Source: Bacteroidales bacterium (GTDB lineage: Bacteria; Bacteroidota; Bacteroidia; Bacteroidales; WCHB1-69). Taken from it: a stretch of DNA of 64,000 nucleotides. Below the pieces are notes generated by a model that saw only the letters and a list, made by a program, of their open reading frames with translations, searched no databases and was not told where the DNA came from. Below are positions 16,718 to 25,856 of the stretch, piece by piece. Position numbers and translations under genes: made by a program. The first letter of the stretch is position 1, and every line of letters starts with the position of its first letter. The stretch is from the NCBI GenBank assembly GCA_024400755.1, contig JAKSMG010000005.1:62001-126000 (forward strand), written 5' to 3'.

Positions 16718-17231
16718 CGTCGTCATCTTCTTCTTGATTCTCAGTGGTATCTTCGTATTCTGTGTAGTTGTTGTCGTTGTTTTTGTTGAACAAGGAATCT
16801 TTGAGCAGCATACCGTATAAAATGATGATGAGTACGGTGGTGAAAATGGCAAATCCGTTCATTGTCAGGGCTCCCTTTATGACGAGGTTGCACATAACAA
16901 ATAATGCGATTTGGGCGATGGTGTACAAATGAAAGCCGACTTTGTTGAGTTTCAGCATCAAGGCCGCTCCGATAATGGCTAAGGCGTAGCATAAAGATAA
17001 AAGCAGGTATTGCCAAGAGGGAACTTCAAGCATTTGCTCAATTTGGCCGATCACTTCCTGCGGCATTCCCATTGATTTGTACGTTTCAAGGGCTATCGGC
17101 ATATAGCTGGCAGAAAAGGAAAGTGTAAAATAAGTCAAAAAGGAAAATCCGGAACCGATGAAGGTTAAGATAGCTAAAATTAAGAGCCAGCGGGATCTTT
17201 GTGGTCTTTCGTTTTCTTTAAATGGATTCAT
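16710..17231 (-). CDS. Four-helix membrane protein of unknown function
   Basis: 173 aa with about four membrane helices (approximately 15-38, 74-94, 101-120, 124-146) and a very acidic C-terminal tail (ENQEEDDDDE). The family is not recognised. The start (MNPFKENERPQRSRW) overlaps the end of tilS by 14 bp, and its own end overlaps the sufS start. The three genes therefore form a translationally coupled operon, tilS first. A basic N-terminus followed by hydrophobic segments suggests an inner-membrane location. Confidence 0.7.
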   Translation of the reverse strand: MNPFKENERPQRSRWLLILAILTFIGSGFSFLTYFTLSFSASYMPIALETYKSMGMPQEVIGQIEQMLEVPSWQYLLLSLCYALAIIGAALMLKLNKVGFHLYTIAQIALFVMCNLVIKGALTMNGFAIFTTVLIIILYGMLLKDSLFNKNNDNNYTEYEDTTENQEEDDDDE

Positions 17232-18537
17232 TGTATTTTATTTTTATGTAATTAATGGTTTTATGGTCGATTTTGAAGCGGTCGTCACTGCGATGACCCA
17301 CTACCCAAATTATTTTATCTCCATCGCAGAGCAGCCATATTTTGTCTTTCGTAAGAATGTCGATTTTTTGATTAGTGAAAAAATCGCTGAGCTTTTTGCT
17401 TCCTTTCATTCCGAAGGGAAAGAAGAAATCTCCCGACTTCCAATGGCGAAGGATAAGCGGAAAGTTTATTTTCGTTTCATCAACGTAGATAATGTTGGGA
17501 TTGTTTTCGAATATAGGTTTTTGATTGATAGGATATTGGCAAGTTTGAAATCCGTACTGACTTAACTCTTCCCAGGAATTAATTGTTATTGAATGATGAA
17601 TATCTGAATCTAAATGATTAATAATCAATTTGTTTCTGTCTTTCACAAGAATGTGGGTGGGTGACAGGAATTTTTTGCCCGAAAGTTCTTGTTCGCTGTG
17701 GATAATCTGCTTTACAGTATCCTCATTAAATCCATAATCACGAAGTATTTCATTCAAAATTAATATTTTATCATCTAATAAAGATAATTTTTCTAGTGAA
17801 ATGATGATTTCTTCATTGCGGATTTGGACTAAGTCTGCTTTGATTTTATCTAACTGATGTTGATAGAATTGGTATTGACGCTGAAGGAGTTGACTGTTGT
17901 GGGAGAGAGTTTGAATGAGTCGGGGGTTGACTTCTTCTAATTTAGGAATAACGGACAGTCTAATTTTATTTCGATGGAATATTTCGGAATAATTGCTGCT
18001 GTCGTTACGAAAAGCGATGTTTTTTTCAGCAGCGAACTGCCGAATTTGTTGGGCAGAAAAGGGTAGGAGCGGGCGGAGGATTTTGCCGTTTCGTTCAGGG
18101 ATGCCCGTGAGGCCCTTGAGACCAGTTCCGCGTGACAAATTGAGGAGAATGGTTTCGGCATTGTCGTTGGCGTGATGTGCGGTGACGATGTAGTCGAAAT
18201 CGGCGCCTATTTCGTTGAACCAGTTGTAGCGGAGTTCGCGTGCCACCATTTCTATGGAATTGCCCGATTTTTCTTGTATTTCGATGGTGTTGAATTCTTT
18301 TTCGAAGTAAGTTACGCCGTAAGTTTTTGCCATTTTTCGGACGAACATCATATCTAGATCTGATTCTTCTCCCCGGAGGTGGAAGTTACAGTGGGCGATG
18401 GCGAAGCTGAGATGGCAATGGGCGAACAAATAGGCCAATACGGAAGAATCTGCGCCACCACTTACCGTGAGTAGGAAAGTTTTAGATGGTGCGGTCTTAA
18501 TCAATTCGTTGATATGCTGTTCGAATAATTCTTCCAT
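17218..18537 (-). CDS. tilS: tRNA(Ile)-lysidine synthase
   Basis: 439 aa. Modifies the wobble C of tRNA-Ile (CAU) to lysidine using ATP and lysine. The PP-loop SGGADSS is at 26-32, followed by HCNFHLRGEESDLD and VTAHHANDNAETILLNLSRGTGLKGLTGI. The C-terminal substrate-binding domain ends with LRHWKSGDFFFPFGMKGSKKLSDFFTNQKI. The size is normal. Two overlapping -7-like boxes lie upstream (18548-18563). Confidence 0.95.
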   Translation of the reverse strand: MEELFEQHINELIKTAPSKTFLLTVSGGADSSVLAYLFAHCHLSFAIAHCNFHLRGEESDLDMMFVRKMAKTYGVTYFEKEFNTIEIQEKSGNSIEMVARELRYNWFNEIGADFDYIVTAHHANDNAETILLNLSRGTGLKGLTGIPERNGKILRPLLPFSAQQIRQFAAEKNIAFRNDSSNYSEIFHRNKIRLSVIPKLEEVNPRLIQTLSHNSQLLQRQYQFYQHQLDKIKADLVQIRNEEIIISLEKLSLLDDKILILNEILRDYGFNEDTVKQIIHSEQELSGKKFLSPTHILVKDRNKLIINHLDSDIHHSITINSWEELSQYGFQTCQYPINQKPIFENNPNIIYVDETKINFPLILRHWKSGDFFFPFGMKGSKKLSDFFTNQKIDILTKDKIWLLCDGDKIIWVVGHRSDDRFKIDHKTINYIKIKYNESI

Positions 18538-18547
18538 AATACGGCTA

Positions 18548-18563
18548 CAAAATTACAAAATTA
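18548..18563 (-). promoter_or_regulatory. -7 promoter boxes of the tilS operon
   Basis: Two successive TAATTTTG boxes on the minus strand (18556-18563 and 18548-18555), 11-26 bp before the tilS ATG, between the nrdJ terminator and tilS. The nearer one leaves almost no leader, so the farther one is more likely used. Confidence 0.5.
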
Positions 18564-18577
18564 TCCGCTTGATAAAT

Positions 18578-18614
18578 AAAAAAGGATGGTTAAAAACTTC
18601 AACCATCCTTTTTT
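18578..18614 (-). terminator. Intrinsic terminator of nrdJ
   Basis: AAAAAAGGATGGTT (18578-18591) and AACCATCCTTTTTT (18601-18614) form a perfect 14-bp stem with a 9-nt loop and a U tract on the minus strand, 30 bp after the nrdJ stop. Confidence 0.9.
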
Positions 18615-18643
18615 CATTAACCCTAATACAAATTATGAAATCA

Positions 18644-21376
18644 TCAGGAACCGCATTTTGAGTAACCGCAGTTAGAGCAGCAAAGGCAGCCTTCTTTGAA
18701 TTCCATCGTGTTTTCCTGTCCGCATTTGGGGCAGATGGCACCCTTGGCCTTTGTTCCGTCCTTAATAAATTTCTTTAAGGCACGGATAACGCCGTTTTTC
18801 CAAGAGTTGATGGATTCTTCTCTAAAGTTCAGTCCTGAGATTATATTGATAATGCTTTCCATAGGGATTTCGTGTCTTAACAAGGCAGAAATCATTTTAG
18901 CATAGTTCCAAAATTCGGGATTAAAGGTACGAGACAAACCAGCCATAAGAACTTCATAACCGTCTTTGTCGTAGTATTGGAAGTCGTATGTTTTTGTTCC
19001 GTCTTCGTGGCGTCTTTTGATGATGTTTCCGTTTTCAACCCATTTAGGAATCACGAAGCGGTCATTTTCGGTTTTACCGGTGAAAATTTCGTAAGGACGA
19101 TTGTCTCTCAAGCCAACGAAGGCAATCCAGTCTTCGCTGTTGTTTTTGAATCTCACGATTTCGGCGGGCAGTACCGTTGGACGTTTGTAGTTTTTAGGTT
19201 TTTCGCTTGGTTTGTTTTCACTTTTTTTGTCTGAAATGGTATTGAGGACGCCGTCGCGAGAACCTTCACGATAGACAGTCATACCTTTGCAACCCACTTC
19301 CCAAGCTTTGACGTATAAGCTGGCTACGGTTTCCTCACTGGTATTTTCAGGAAGGTTGATGGTAACGGAAATGGAGTGGTCCACCCATTTTTGTACGGCA
19401 CCCTGCAGTTCAACCTTTTTGAGGTAATCGGTATCGGCGGCGGTTGACTTGTAGTAAGGAGACTTTTGTACCAAAGTCATAATGGCATCTTTGTCCATTG
19501 AGGTCAATTGTTCTTTGCTGATACCTTGAACGGCAGCCCAGTCTATAAACTTAGGATGGAATACCATATATTCTTCGAAAAGGTCACCTACCACGTCGTG
19601 AACCGTTTTGCGTTGGTTCATATCGTTGGGGTTGACTTTTCTTCTTCTCATATAAACCACGTTGAAAGCAGGTTCGATACCGGAAGTGGTTTGGGTACAA
19701 ATGCTCACGCTTCCTGTTGGAGCGATAGTGAGCAAGGCGATATTTCGGCGACCGTAACGAATCATATCTTCGTACAGTTTTCCGTCAGCTTCTTTCAAAC
19801 GCAGCACGAAGGGGTTGTGGCTTTCCTTGATGCAGCTGTAAACGGGGAAAGCGCCTCTTTCGCGGGCCATCGTTACGGAAGAACGGTAGGCGGCCAAAGC
19901 CAGTTGCTTGTGGACTTCGGTAGAGAAAGAGTTGCCGTGTTCGGAGCCATATTGGATATTGAGGGCTGCCAGCATATCGCCTTCGGCTGTGATGCCGAGG
20001 CCTGTACGGCGACCTTTCAAGGATTGGCGTTTGATTTTATTCCAAAGTTCCAATTCCACTCGCTTAACGTCGTTGGTTTCTGGATCGCTTTTAACCTTTT
20101 CGATAATTTTGTCGATTTTTTCCAATTCCAAATCGATAATGTCGTCCATAAGGCGTTGAGCATATTGGACGTGTTGTCTGAAGCGAGGCATATTAAAACT
20201 TGCCTGTTCGGTGAATGGATTGTCCACGTAGCTGTAAAGGTTCATGGCAATGAGTCGGCAGCTGTCGTAAGGGCAGAGTGGAATTTCGCCGCAGGGGTTG
20301 GTGGAAACGGTCTGAAATCCTTCGTCGGCATAGCAGTCGGGGATGGCTTCTTTGTGGATAGTATCCCAGAAAAGCACGCCGGGTTCGGCAGATTTCCAAG
20401 CGTTGTGGGTGATTTTCTGCCACAACTTGGAAGCATCGATTTCCTGTTTGAATTTTGGATTAGGAGAATCGATAGGATATTGTTGGACGTAAGGTTTGCC
20501 GCTTTTCACGCATTCCATAAATTCGTCATCGATTTTTACGGAAACGTTGGCTCCGGTGATCTTGCCTTCCGTCATTTTGGCATCAATGAATTTTTCCGCA
20601 TCAGGGTGTTTGATGGAAATGGAGAGCATCAAGGCACCGCGGCGACCGTCTTGAGCCACTTCGCGGGTCGAGTTGGAATATCTTTCCATAAAGGGCACCA
20701 CGCCTGTTGAAGAAATGGCGCAATTTTGGACTTTGCTTCCAGAAGGACGGATGTGTGACAAATCGTGTCCCACGCCGCCACGGCGTTTCATAAGCTGGAC
20801 TTGCTCTTCGTCCATCTTCATAATGCCACCGTATGAGTCGGAGCGGGCATCATTGCCAATGACAAAGCAGTTGGACAAGGATGAAATTTGGAAATCATTT
20901 CCGATGCCTGCCATAGGACTTCCCTGTGGAATGATGTATTTGAAATGTTCGAACAAAGAATAAATTAATTCTTCGCTCATCGGATTTGCGTATTTTTTCT
21001 CAATACGGGCAAATTCACGTGCCAGACGATGGTGCATTTCGTCCGGATTGCGTTCCAATAATTTTCCCGCATCGTTTTTCAAGGCATATTTGTCAATCCA
21101 TACACCTGCGGCCAATTCGTCGCCATCAAAATAGTCAACCACTTCCGGGAAAATTTCATTTTTCTCGTAAGTGGTCATTTTGTGCTCCTCTTGAGGATCC
21201 ATAACTTCATTTTTTTCGTCAGTCATATTTTCCATAACAAGTTCCGCCAAATCATCAAATTGTATTCCGTCTAACTGATTTTCGCGAGATTTCAGCAATT
21301 CCTGTTGCTGAGAAATGTTTTGACTTTCAGTCTCTGAAATTTTTAATTCATCAAACAGCGATAAATTTTTATCCAT
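18644..21376 (-). CDS. nrdJ: Adenosylcobalamin-dependent (class II) ribonucleotide reductase
   Basis: 910 aa. Reduces ribonucleotides to deoxyribonucleotides using an adenosylcobalamin-derived radical, with no oxygen requirement. The catalytic core has SSLSNCFVIGN (N-terminal redox Cys), MKRRGGVGHDLSHIRP, the radical cysteine in STNPCGEIPLCPYDS and APTGSVSICTQTTSGIEPAFNVVY. The C-terminus is a cysteine-rich CPKCGQENTMEFKEGCLCCS tail, probably the disulfide-exchange or zinc-like end of B12-type reductases. The N-terminal 70 residues are an acidic, low-complexity extension. A -7 box is at 21426-21433, and no cobalamin riboswitch was seen in the leader. Confidence 0.95.
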   Translation of the reverse strand: MDKNLSLFDELKISETESQNISQQQELLKSRENQLDGIQFDDLAELVMENMTDEKNEVMDPQEEHKMTTYEKNEIFPEVVDYFDGDELAAGVWIDKYALKNDAGKLLERNPDEMHHRLAREFARIEKKYANPMSEELIYSLFEHFKYIIPQGSPMAGIGNDFQISSLSNCFVIGNDARSDSYGGIMKMDEEQVQLMKRRGGVGHDLSHIRPSGSKVQNCAISSTGVVPFMERYSNSTREVAQDGRRGALMLSISIKHPDAEKFIDAKMTEGKITGANVSVKIDDEFMECVKSGKPYVQQYPIDSPNPKFKQEIDASKLWQKITHNAWKSAEPGVLFWDTIHKEAIPDCYADEGFQTVSTNPCGEIPLCPYDSCRLIAMNLYSYVDNPFTEQASFNMPRFRQHVQYAQRLMDDIIDLELEKIDKIIEKVKSDPETNDVKRVELELWNKIKRQSLKGRRTGLGITAEGDMLAALNIQYGSEHGNSFSTEVHKQLALAAYRSSVTMARERGAFPVYSCIKESHNPFVLRLKEADGKLYEDMIRYGRRNIALLTIAPTGSVSICTQTTSGIEPAFNVVYMRRRKVNPNDMNQRKTVHDVVGDLFEEYMVFHPKFIDWAAVQGISKEQLTSMDKDAIMTLVQKSPYYKSTAADTDYLKKVELQGAVQKWVDHSISVTINLPENTSEETVASLYVKAWEVGCKGMTVYREGSRDGVLNTISDKKSENKPSEKPKNYKRPTVLPAEIVRFKNNSEDWIAFVGLRDNRPYEIFTGKTENDRFVIPKWVENGNIIKRRHEDGTKTYDFQYYDKDGYEVLMAGLSRTFNPEFWNYAKMISALLRHEIPMESIINIISGLNFREESINSWKNGVIRALKKFIKDGTKAKGAICPKCGQENTMEFKEGCLCCSNCGYSKCGS

Positions 21377-21716
21377 AGGTTCGAATAATTGAGGTTGACA
21401 ATAATTAAATTTACGCCCACTTCCGCAAAATTACGCATTGTTTTCCTGTATTTTTTTTATAACTATTTGATAGAAAAACATTTGTGACTTTCTTTATTGA
21501 ACGAAAACTCATTTGCTAAAATAAATAGTTTCCTATAATTCTAATGTTAAAATTCACACTTATTATTAACAAAATGTAGTTAATATTTTTTGTGTTTGAT
21601 TATTAGATAATTAAGATAAAAAGTAAAAAAAAATCCAAAACTTGATTTTTTATGTTGTTTTTCTGATAAAAAAATGCGACCTTTTGCCACTTGAATTTTG
21701 CTCTTTTGGACATAAA
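21377..21716. other. AT-rich gap between nrdJ and its upstream neighbour
   Basis: It holds the nrdJ promoter (TAATTTTG on the minus strand at 21426-21433) and otherwise only AT-rich sequence. There is no credible small gene. No riboswitch-like conserved core was recognised. Confidence 0.5.
21426..21433 (-). promoter_or_regulatory. -7 promoter box of nrdJ
   Basis: TAATTTTG on the minus strand, about 50 bp before the nrdJ ATG at 21376. Confidence 0.5.
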
Positions 21717-21745
21717 AAAAAACGACCTAAAAAAGGTCGTTTTTA
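21717..21745 (-). terminator. Intrinsic terminator of the secreted protease
   Basis: AAAACGACCT (21719-21728) pairs with AGGTCGTTTT (21734-21743) around an A5 loop. A U tract follows on the minus strand, downstream of the stop at 21772. Confidence 0.85.
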
Positions 21746-21771
21746 TATTAAAAAGTAGGTTATAAAGTCGA

Positions 21772-23757
21772 TTAGTTTTTCGTGAATTTCTTATATACAA
21801 TATTATTATTGTCGGTGGTAATGCGAATAATGTACATTGCATTTTCCAATTGGCTAACAGGCAGGATTAATGAATTGGCTCCGGCGTTGTTGTAGCTATA
21901 GACCACTTTGCCCAACATATCCACGATTTCTACTTCCTTGATGAAATAGTTGATGGCATCGATATGAATTTGGTCGTGAGTAGGGTTGGGATAGATGTTA
22001 AATTCGCTGTCGTCGATAGTAGCGATGCCTGTTCCGTTAGATTCTTGTTTTACGTACATATTGAAAGAAGTTCCGTCGGCCTTGGTGACGCGGAGGTTGG
22101 CTTTACGAGCGGTACCCGTGTTGTTGGCGTCGCAAGTAATTTTAATGTTGCCGTTGCCGCTGCCAGATTCGTGGTTGGCTGTGAACCAATCGTGTTCATT
22201 CAGGTATTCCAAAGTCCAGGCTTGATCACTGTAAACGGAGAATGTGAAATTGCCGCCGTTGCCGGTGAAAATCTTAGCTGCCGGTAAAATATAGAATGAG
22301 GAGTTGAGGTCAAGGATGTCGCAAGTGGTTTGTGAAAGTGGAACAGGATCCAACCAGGGTTTTAAGCGTTTGTTATCCGTTGAACCTGCTGATTGCCAAT
22401 GGTAAGATAATTTTCCATAGAATTCACGAGCATCATAAGTACAAGAAGAACTTCCGCCGGTCAAAGTACCCACAACCAAACCATTATTGTTGAAAATAGG
22501 AGATCCGGAAGATCCTTGTTCGGTTACACTGTGGTGGGCAGAACCCTGGTTATAGGTGGTAGCCCATTTAACCAACCAATAAGCGTTAGTGGCACCATAT
22601 TCATCTTGGTAGGAAAATGTACCGCTTGTAAGAGTTTCATTATAGGTGGAAATTTTCTTCACGTCTGCTGCCGGGTGGTGGATGCTGACACCTGAAGGAC
22701 TACCTGTAGTGCTTTTGCTCCATCCGTTCAATACAATGTCTTTAGATTTGAGCGTATTCCACGTAACATTTTTTATTTTTAATAATAAAAAGTCGGAACC
22801 TCCATTGATAGGACTGTTGGCAATTTTGGTGCAACCATTACTGAATAATGTGTATCCAGGTTCGATATGGTAGCAGTCGCAGTATGGGCATTCATAATGG
22901 AAATAAAATTGGAACCAACCCCAATAAGAATCAGGGGTATTGTCAGCACAGTGGTTGGCGGTCAAATAATATGGCGTTCCGTCTCCCATCGTATTGTTGA
23001 CAATGGTGCCAGAACACCATCCTGAATATTGTTGTCCACCTTCAAGAAAGTACGCAAGCATTCTTGCTACGCCTTTTTGTTGCGTTCTCCAGTTGTCGCC
23101 TTCTGGACAGTTGACATTAACCATACAGCTTTGTGAAGCTTCAAATCCGGTTTCGTCACTTTTGGAAACCTTCATATCTGGAAGACCTTCAGAACGGAAA
23201 AAGAAATTATAGCCGAATAATGAAATTTCGGGACGACCATATTGATCTAACTGATGTTTCGGAGAAATGTATTCCAAAATGACATCGCCTTTGCTGAAAA
23301 CACCCGTGCTGAATTGTTCGCCTGATACATCTTCAGAAGTATATGGACCATAAATTAATGACATATCTTTATTATAGCAGAAAAATGTAGAGCCTTCCGG
23401 TAAATAAAACTTGTCAAACAATACGCAGCAACCTTTAGCTTCATCGTTATGCAATTTTAAACGCCAAATGTCATAACCGTCATCCGTCGTTTCCCAGATT
23501 CCGGAATTTTGAGCATTTATATTTGCTAAAGGAACAACAACACCCACGCTCAATGGCTTTCCAGCTTTGATGGATAAATCCTGGTCTTGTTTGATTTTGT
23601 CGAGGTTTGGCGTTGGTACGTCAAATTGTGGTACTGTAGCGGAAGAAAGTTGTGATACAGCACTCTGAGGAAGCTTGCCTGTATTGATTTGTGCAGATAG
23701 CGTTTGGCAGAAAGCCAACACTATGATAAGCAGGCTGAATGAAACTAATTTTTTCAT
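21772..23757 (-). CDS. Secreted trypsin-like serine endopeptidase (lysyl-endopeptidase type) with BACON-like domain and T9SS tail
   Basis: 661 aa from ATG at 23757 (MKKLVSFSLLIIVLAFCQTLSAQ signal peptide). The frame extends 50 codons further, but those residues are not a signal and cross the promoter. After a pro-region the peptidase has the triad His in YYLTANHCAD, Asp in NGGSDFLLLKI and Ser in TEQGSSGSPIFN, with paired cysteines as in lysyl endopeptidases. A BACON-like beta domain follows (FTGNGGNFTFSVYSDQAWTL to LRVTKADGTSFNMYVKQ). The end, FNIYPNPTHDQIHIDA through YIIRITTDNNNIVYKKFTK, is a Por-type (type A) sorting tail. So it is secreted by type IX and degrades proteins outside the cell. 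Confidence 0.9.
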   Translation of the reverse strand: MKKLVSFSLLIIVLAFCQTLSAQINTGKLPQSAVSQLSSATVPQFDVPTPNLDKIKQDQDLSIKAGKPLSVGVVVPLANINAQNSGIWETTDDGYDIWRLKLHNDEAKGCCVLFDKFYLPEGSTFFCYNKDMSLIYGPYTSEDVSGEQFSTGVFSKGDVILEYISPKHQLDQYGRPEISLFGYNFFFRSEGLPDMKVSKSDETGFEASQSCMVNVNCPEGDNWRTQQKGVARMLAYFLEGGQQYSGWCSGTIVNNTMGDGTPYYLTANHCADNTPDSYWGWFQFYFHYECPYCDCYHIEPGYTLFSNGCTKIANSPINGGSDFLLLKIKNVTWNTLKSKDIVLNGWSKSTTGSPSGVSIHHPAADVKKISTYNETLTSGTFSYQDEYGATNAYWLVKWATTYNQGSAHHSVTEQGSSGSPIFNNNGLVVGTLTGGSSSCTYDAREFYGKLSYHWQSAGSTDNKRLKPWLDPVPLSQTTCDILDLNSSFYILPAAKIFTGNGGNFTFSVYSDQAWTLEYLNEHDWFTANHESGSGNGNIKITCDANNTGTARKANLRVTKADGTSFNMYVKQESNGTGIATIDDSEFNIYPNPTHDQIHIDAINYFIKEVEIVDMLGKVVYSYNNAGANSLILPVSQLENAMYIIRITTDNNNIVYKKFTKN

Positions 23758-23797
23758 AGGATGGTAATTGATTAGTGACTTTACTTTTTTGAGAATG

Positions 23798-23805
23798 CAA
23801 AAGTA
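23798..23805 (-). promoter_or_regulatory. -7 promoter box of the secreted protease
   Basis: TACTTTTG on the minus strand, about 45 bp before ATG at 23757. It supports the internal ATG as the real start. Confidence 0.55.
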
Positions 23806-23858
23806 TAATTTTTTTTTGAATTTTTGATCAAGAATGGATAGGTGAACAATTTTTTTTG

Positions 23859-23866
23859 TATTTTTG
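23859..23866 (+). promoter_or_regulatory. -7 promoter box of rho
   Basis: TATTTTTG on the plus strand, 100 bp before the rho ATG. A short hairpin follows in the leader (ACGTTG-ttttgtg-CAACGT at about 23869-23887). Confidence 0.6.
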
Positions 23867-23966
23867 CCACGTTGTTTTGTGCAACGTATAATCATTATTC
23901 GGAACAAGCCACTTACGATAAAGGTGTTTGTTCTAAAATCAAAATCATCATCATTTACTTTGAGTT

Positions 23967-25775
23967 ATGGACAACTCTCTTGAAAAAAAATCTAAAAGAA
24001 AACGCATTTCTGTATCTGGAAATGTTCCAATTGCGACGTCAAACGAGAAAAAAATCTCTTCCGGTTTGGTAACGGTTACCAAAAAGAAAAGCAATAAGAC
24101 CAAGAAAGAATCGGAAAAAGTGGAAAATCCGTCATCCATTTTTACAGAAATCATCCCTGAATCTACCTTAACTGATGTTATACTTCCAAATGTGCCGAAA
24201 AATATCCCATCTCCAATGCCGGCGGAAATTCTGGTCGCAGACGCTCAGCAAGAGTTGCCTTTGGATATGGATTTGATTGACGATAATGTTGGTATGCCTG
24301 AAAAAGCGAAAAAGGAAACTTCAAAAAACAAGGAAACCGCAAGTCCAAAGGTGAAGAAACCTAGACAAAGCAGTAAGAAAAATGTCCATTCTCAGAAAGA
24401 AGTTTCTTCCGAAATTTCAGCCATCAATGATATTTTGTTAGATGATGATTCTTTTGTGGAGGGAAAAATAGACGACGAACTTGCCGGAACGATGAAAGGT
24501 TTGGAATTGAAAAAGGATTTGCAGCCGGAACCTCAGAAACAACAAAAGGTGGATGACATTGAAGCAGAAAAAGCTGAAGTTGAATCGGAATCTGCCAAAA
24601 CAGAACCCAATTCTGTTTATGAAGAACAATGGGGGCTCGTGGCCGATGCCAATTTTGATGGTTCCGTTGTCTCTGAAGGTGTCTTGGAAATAAATGCCGA
24701 TAATTCCTGCGGTTTTTTGCGTTCTTCAGATTATAATTATTTGTCATCTCCCGATGACATATATGTTTCAAATTCTCAAATCAAGTTGTTTGGTTTGAAG
24801 AACGGGGATACGATTAAGGGCACCATTCGTCCTCCTAAAAATGGTGAAAAGTTTTTCCCATTAACCAAAATTGAAAAAATCAATGGTCGTAATCCGGAAG
24901 AAATTCGTGATAGAATACCTTTTGATTATTTAACGCCGATGTTCCCCAATGAAAAGATCAAGTTGACGGGACATCCCGGTGAAACATTGAGCACGAGAGT
25001 GATAGACTTGTTTGCTCCTATCGGCAAAGGTCAGCGTGGCTTAATCGTGGCACAGCCCAAGACGGGAAAAACGGTTTTGTTGAAATCCGTTGCCAATGCT
25101 ATCGCTGCCAATCATCCTGAAATATATTTGATTATTTTGTTGATTGATGAGCGTCCGGAGGAAGTAACCGATATGCAGCGTAGTGTAAATGCGGAAGTGA
25201 TTTCCTCTACTTTCGATGAACCAGCAGAGCGACACGTGCGAATTGCCAATATGGTGCTTGAAAAGGCAAAGCGAATGGTGGAATGCGGTCACGATGTTTG
25301 TATTTTGCTGGATTCCATCACCCGTTTGGCGCGTGCGTTCAACACGATGGCGCCGGCGTCCGGCAAGGTGCTGTCGGGTGGTGTGGAAGCCAATGCCTTG
25401 CAGAAACCTAAACGTTTCTTCGGTGCGGCAAGAAATATCGAAAATGGTGGTTCCTTGACGATTATCTCAACGGCATTGATTGAAACCGGTTCCCGTATGG
25501 ATGAGGTTATTTTTGAGGAATTTAAAGGTACCGGCAATATGGAACTTCAGCTGGATAGAAAGATCTCCAATAAGAGAATCTATCCTGCCGTGGATATCGT
25601 TGCTTCAAGTACCCGCCGCGACGATTTGTTGCAGTCTCAGGAAGTGATGCAGAAAGTATGGGTTTTGAGAAACCATTTGGCAGATATGACTCCATTGGAA
25701 GCTATGACTTTAATTAGAGATAAAATGAGTATGACGCGCAACAATGAGGAATTTTTAATCTCTATTAATAGTTAG
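23967..25775 (+). CDS. rho: Transcription termination factor Rho
   Basis: 602 aa, longer than the about 420 aa of E. coli. The hexameric RNA helicase ends transcripts. The first about 215 residues are a lysine-, serine- and glutamate-rich, low-complexity insert ([17 protein letters not shown]..., [12 protein letters not shown]) typical of Bacteroidota Rho. The RNA-binding domain follows from about 217 ([22 protein letters not shown]). The ATPase has Walker [12 protein letters not shown] (about 360), [31 protein letters not shown], and the Q/R-loop [32 protein letters not shown]. It stands alone with its own promoter and terminator. Confidence 0.97.
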   Translation: MDNSLEKKSKRKRISVSGNVPIATSNEKKISSGLVTVTKKKSNKTKKESEKVENPSSIFTEIIPESTLTDVILPNVPKNIPSPMPAEILVADAQQELPLDMDLIDDNVGMPEKAKKETSKNKETASPKVKKPRQSSKKNVHSQKEVSSEISAINDILLDDDSFVEGKIDDELAGTMKGLELKKDLQPEPQKQQKVDDIEAEKAEVESESAKTEPNSVYEEQWGLVADANFDGSVVSEGVLEINADNSCGFLRSSDYNYLSSPDDIYVSNSQIKLFGLKNGDTIKGTIRPPKNGEKFFPLTKIEKINGRNPEEIRDRIPFDYLTPMFPNEKIKLTGHPGETLSTRVIDLFAPIGKGQRGLIVAQPKTGKTVLLKSVANAIAANHPEIYLIILLIDERPEEVTDMQRSVNAEVISSTFDEPAERHVRIANMVLEKAKRMVECGHDVCILLDSITRLARAFNTMAPASGKVLSGGVEANALQKPKRFFGAARNIENGGSLTIISTALIETGSRMDEVIFEEFKGTGNMELQLDRKISNKRIYPAVDIVASSTRRDDLLQSQEVMQKVWVLRNHLADMTPLEAMTLIRDKMSMTRNNEEFLISINS

Positions 25776-25802
25776 TACATATTTTATTTACAGCATAAAA
25801 TT

Positions 25803-25837
25803 AAAAAGGGGAACCTCGACAAGAAGTTCCCCTTTTT
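25803..25837 (+). terminator. Intrinsic terminator of rho
   Basis: AAAAAGGGGAAC (25803-25814) pairs with GTTCCCCTTTTT (25826-25837). The U tract lies on the plus strand; the A run on the other side would also let it serve the convergent gldA gene. Confidence 0.9.
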
Positions 25838-25856
25838 TGTATCATAAAAAATGTGT

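Noticed and set aside
15515-16852. sufS starting at 16852
   Set aside because: The extra 45 residues overlap the membrane-protein gene and read as Thr/Ser/Lys low-complexity sequence. SufS homology begins at MNREDFS.
19508-20710. Long plus-strand frame of about 400 codons
   Set aside because: It lies fully opposite nrdJ, whose class II reductase motifs are clear. The antisense translation has no signal, domain or promoter.
21377-21771. Cobalamin riboswitch upstream of nrdJ
   Set aside because: The leader between the -7 box and the ATG is only about 50 bp and AT-rich, without the conserved B12-box-like sequence.
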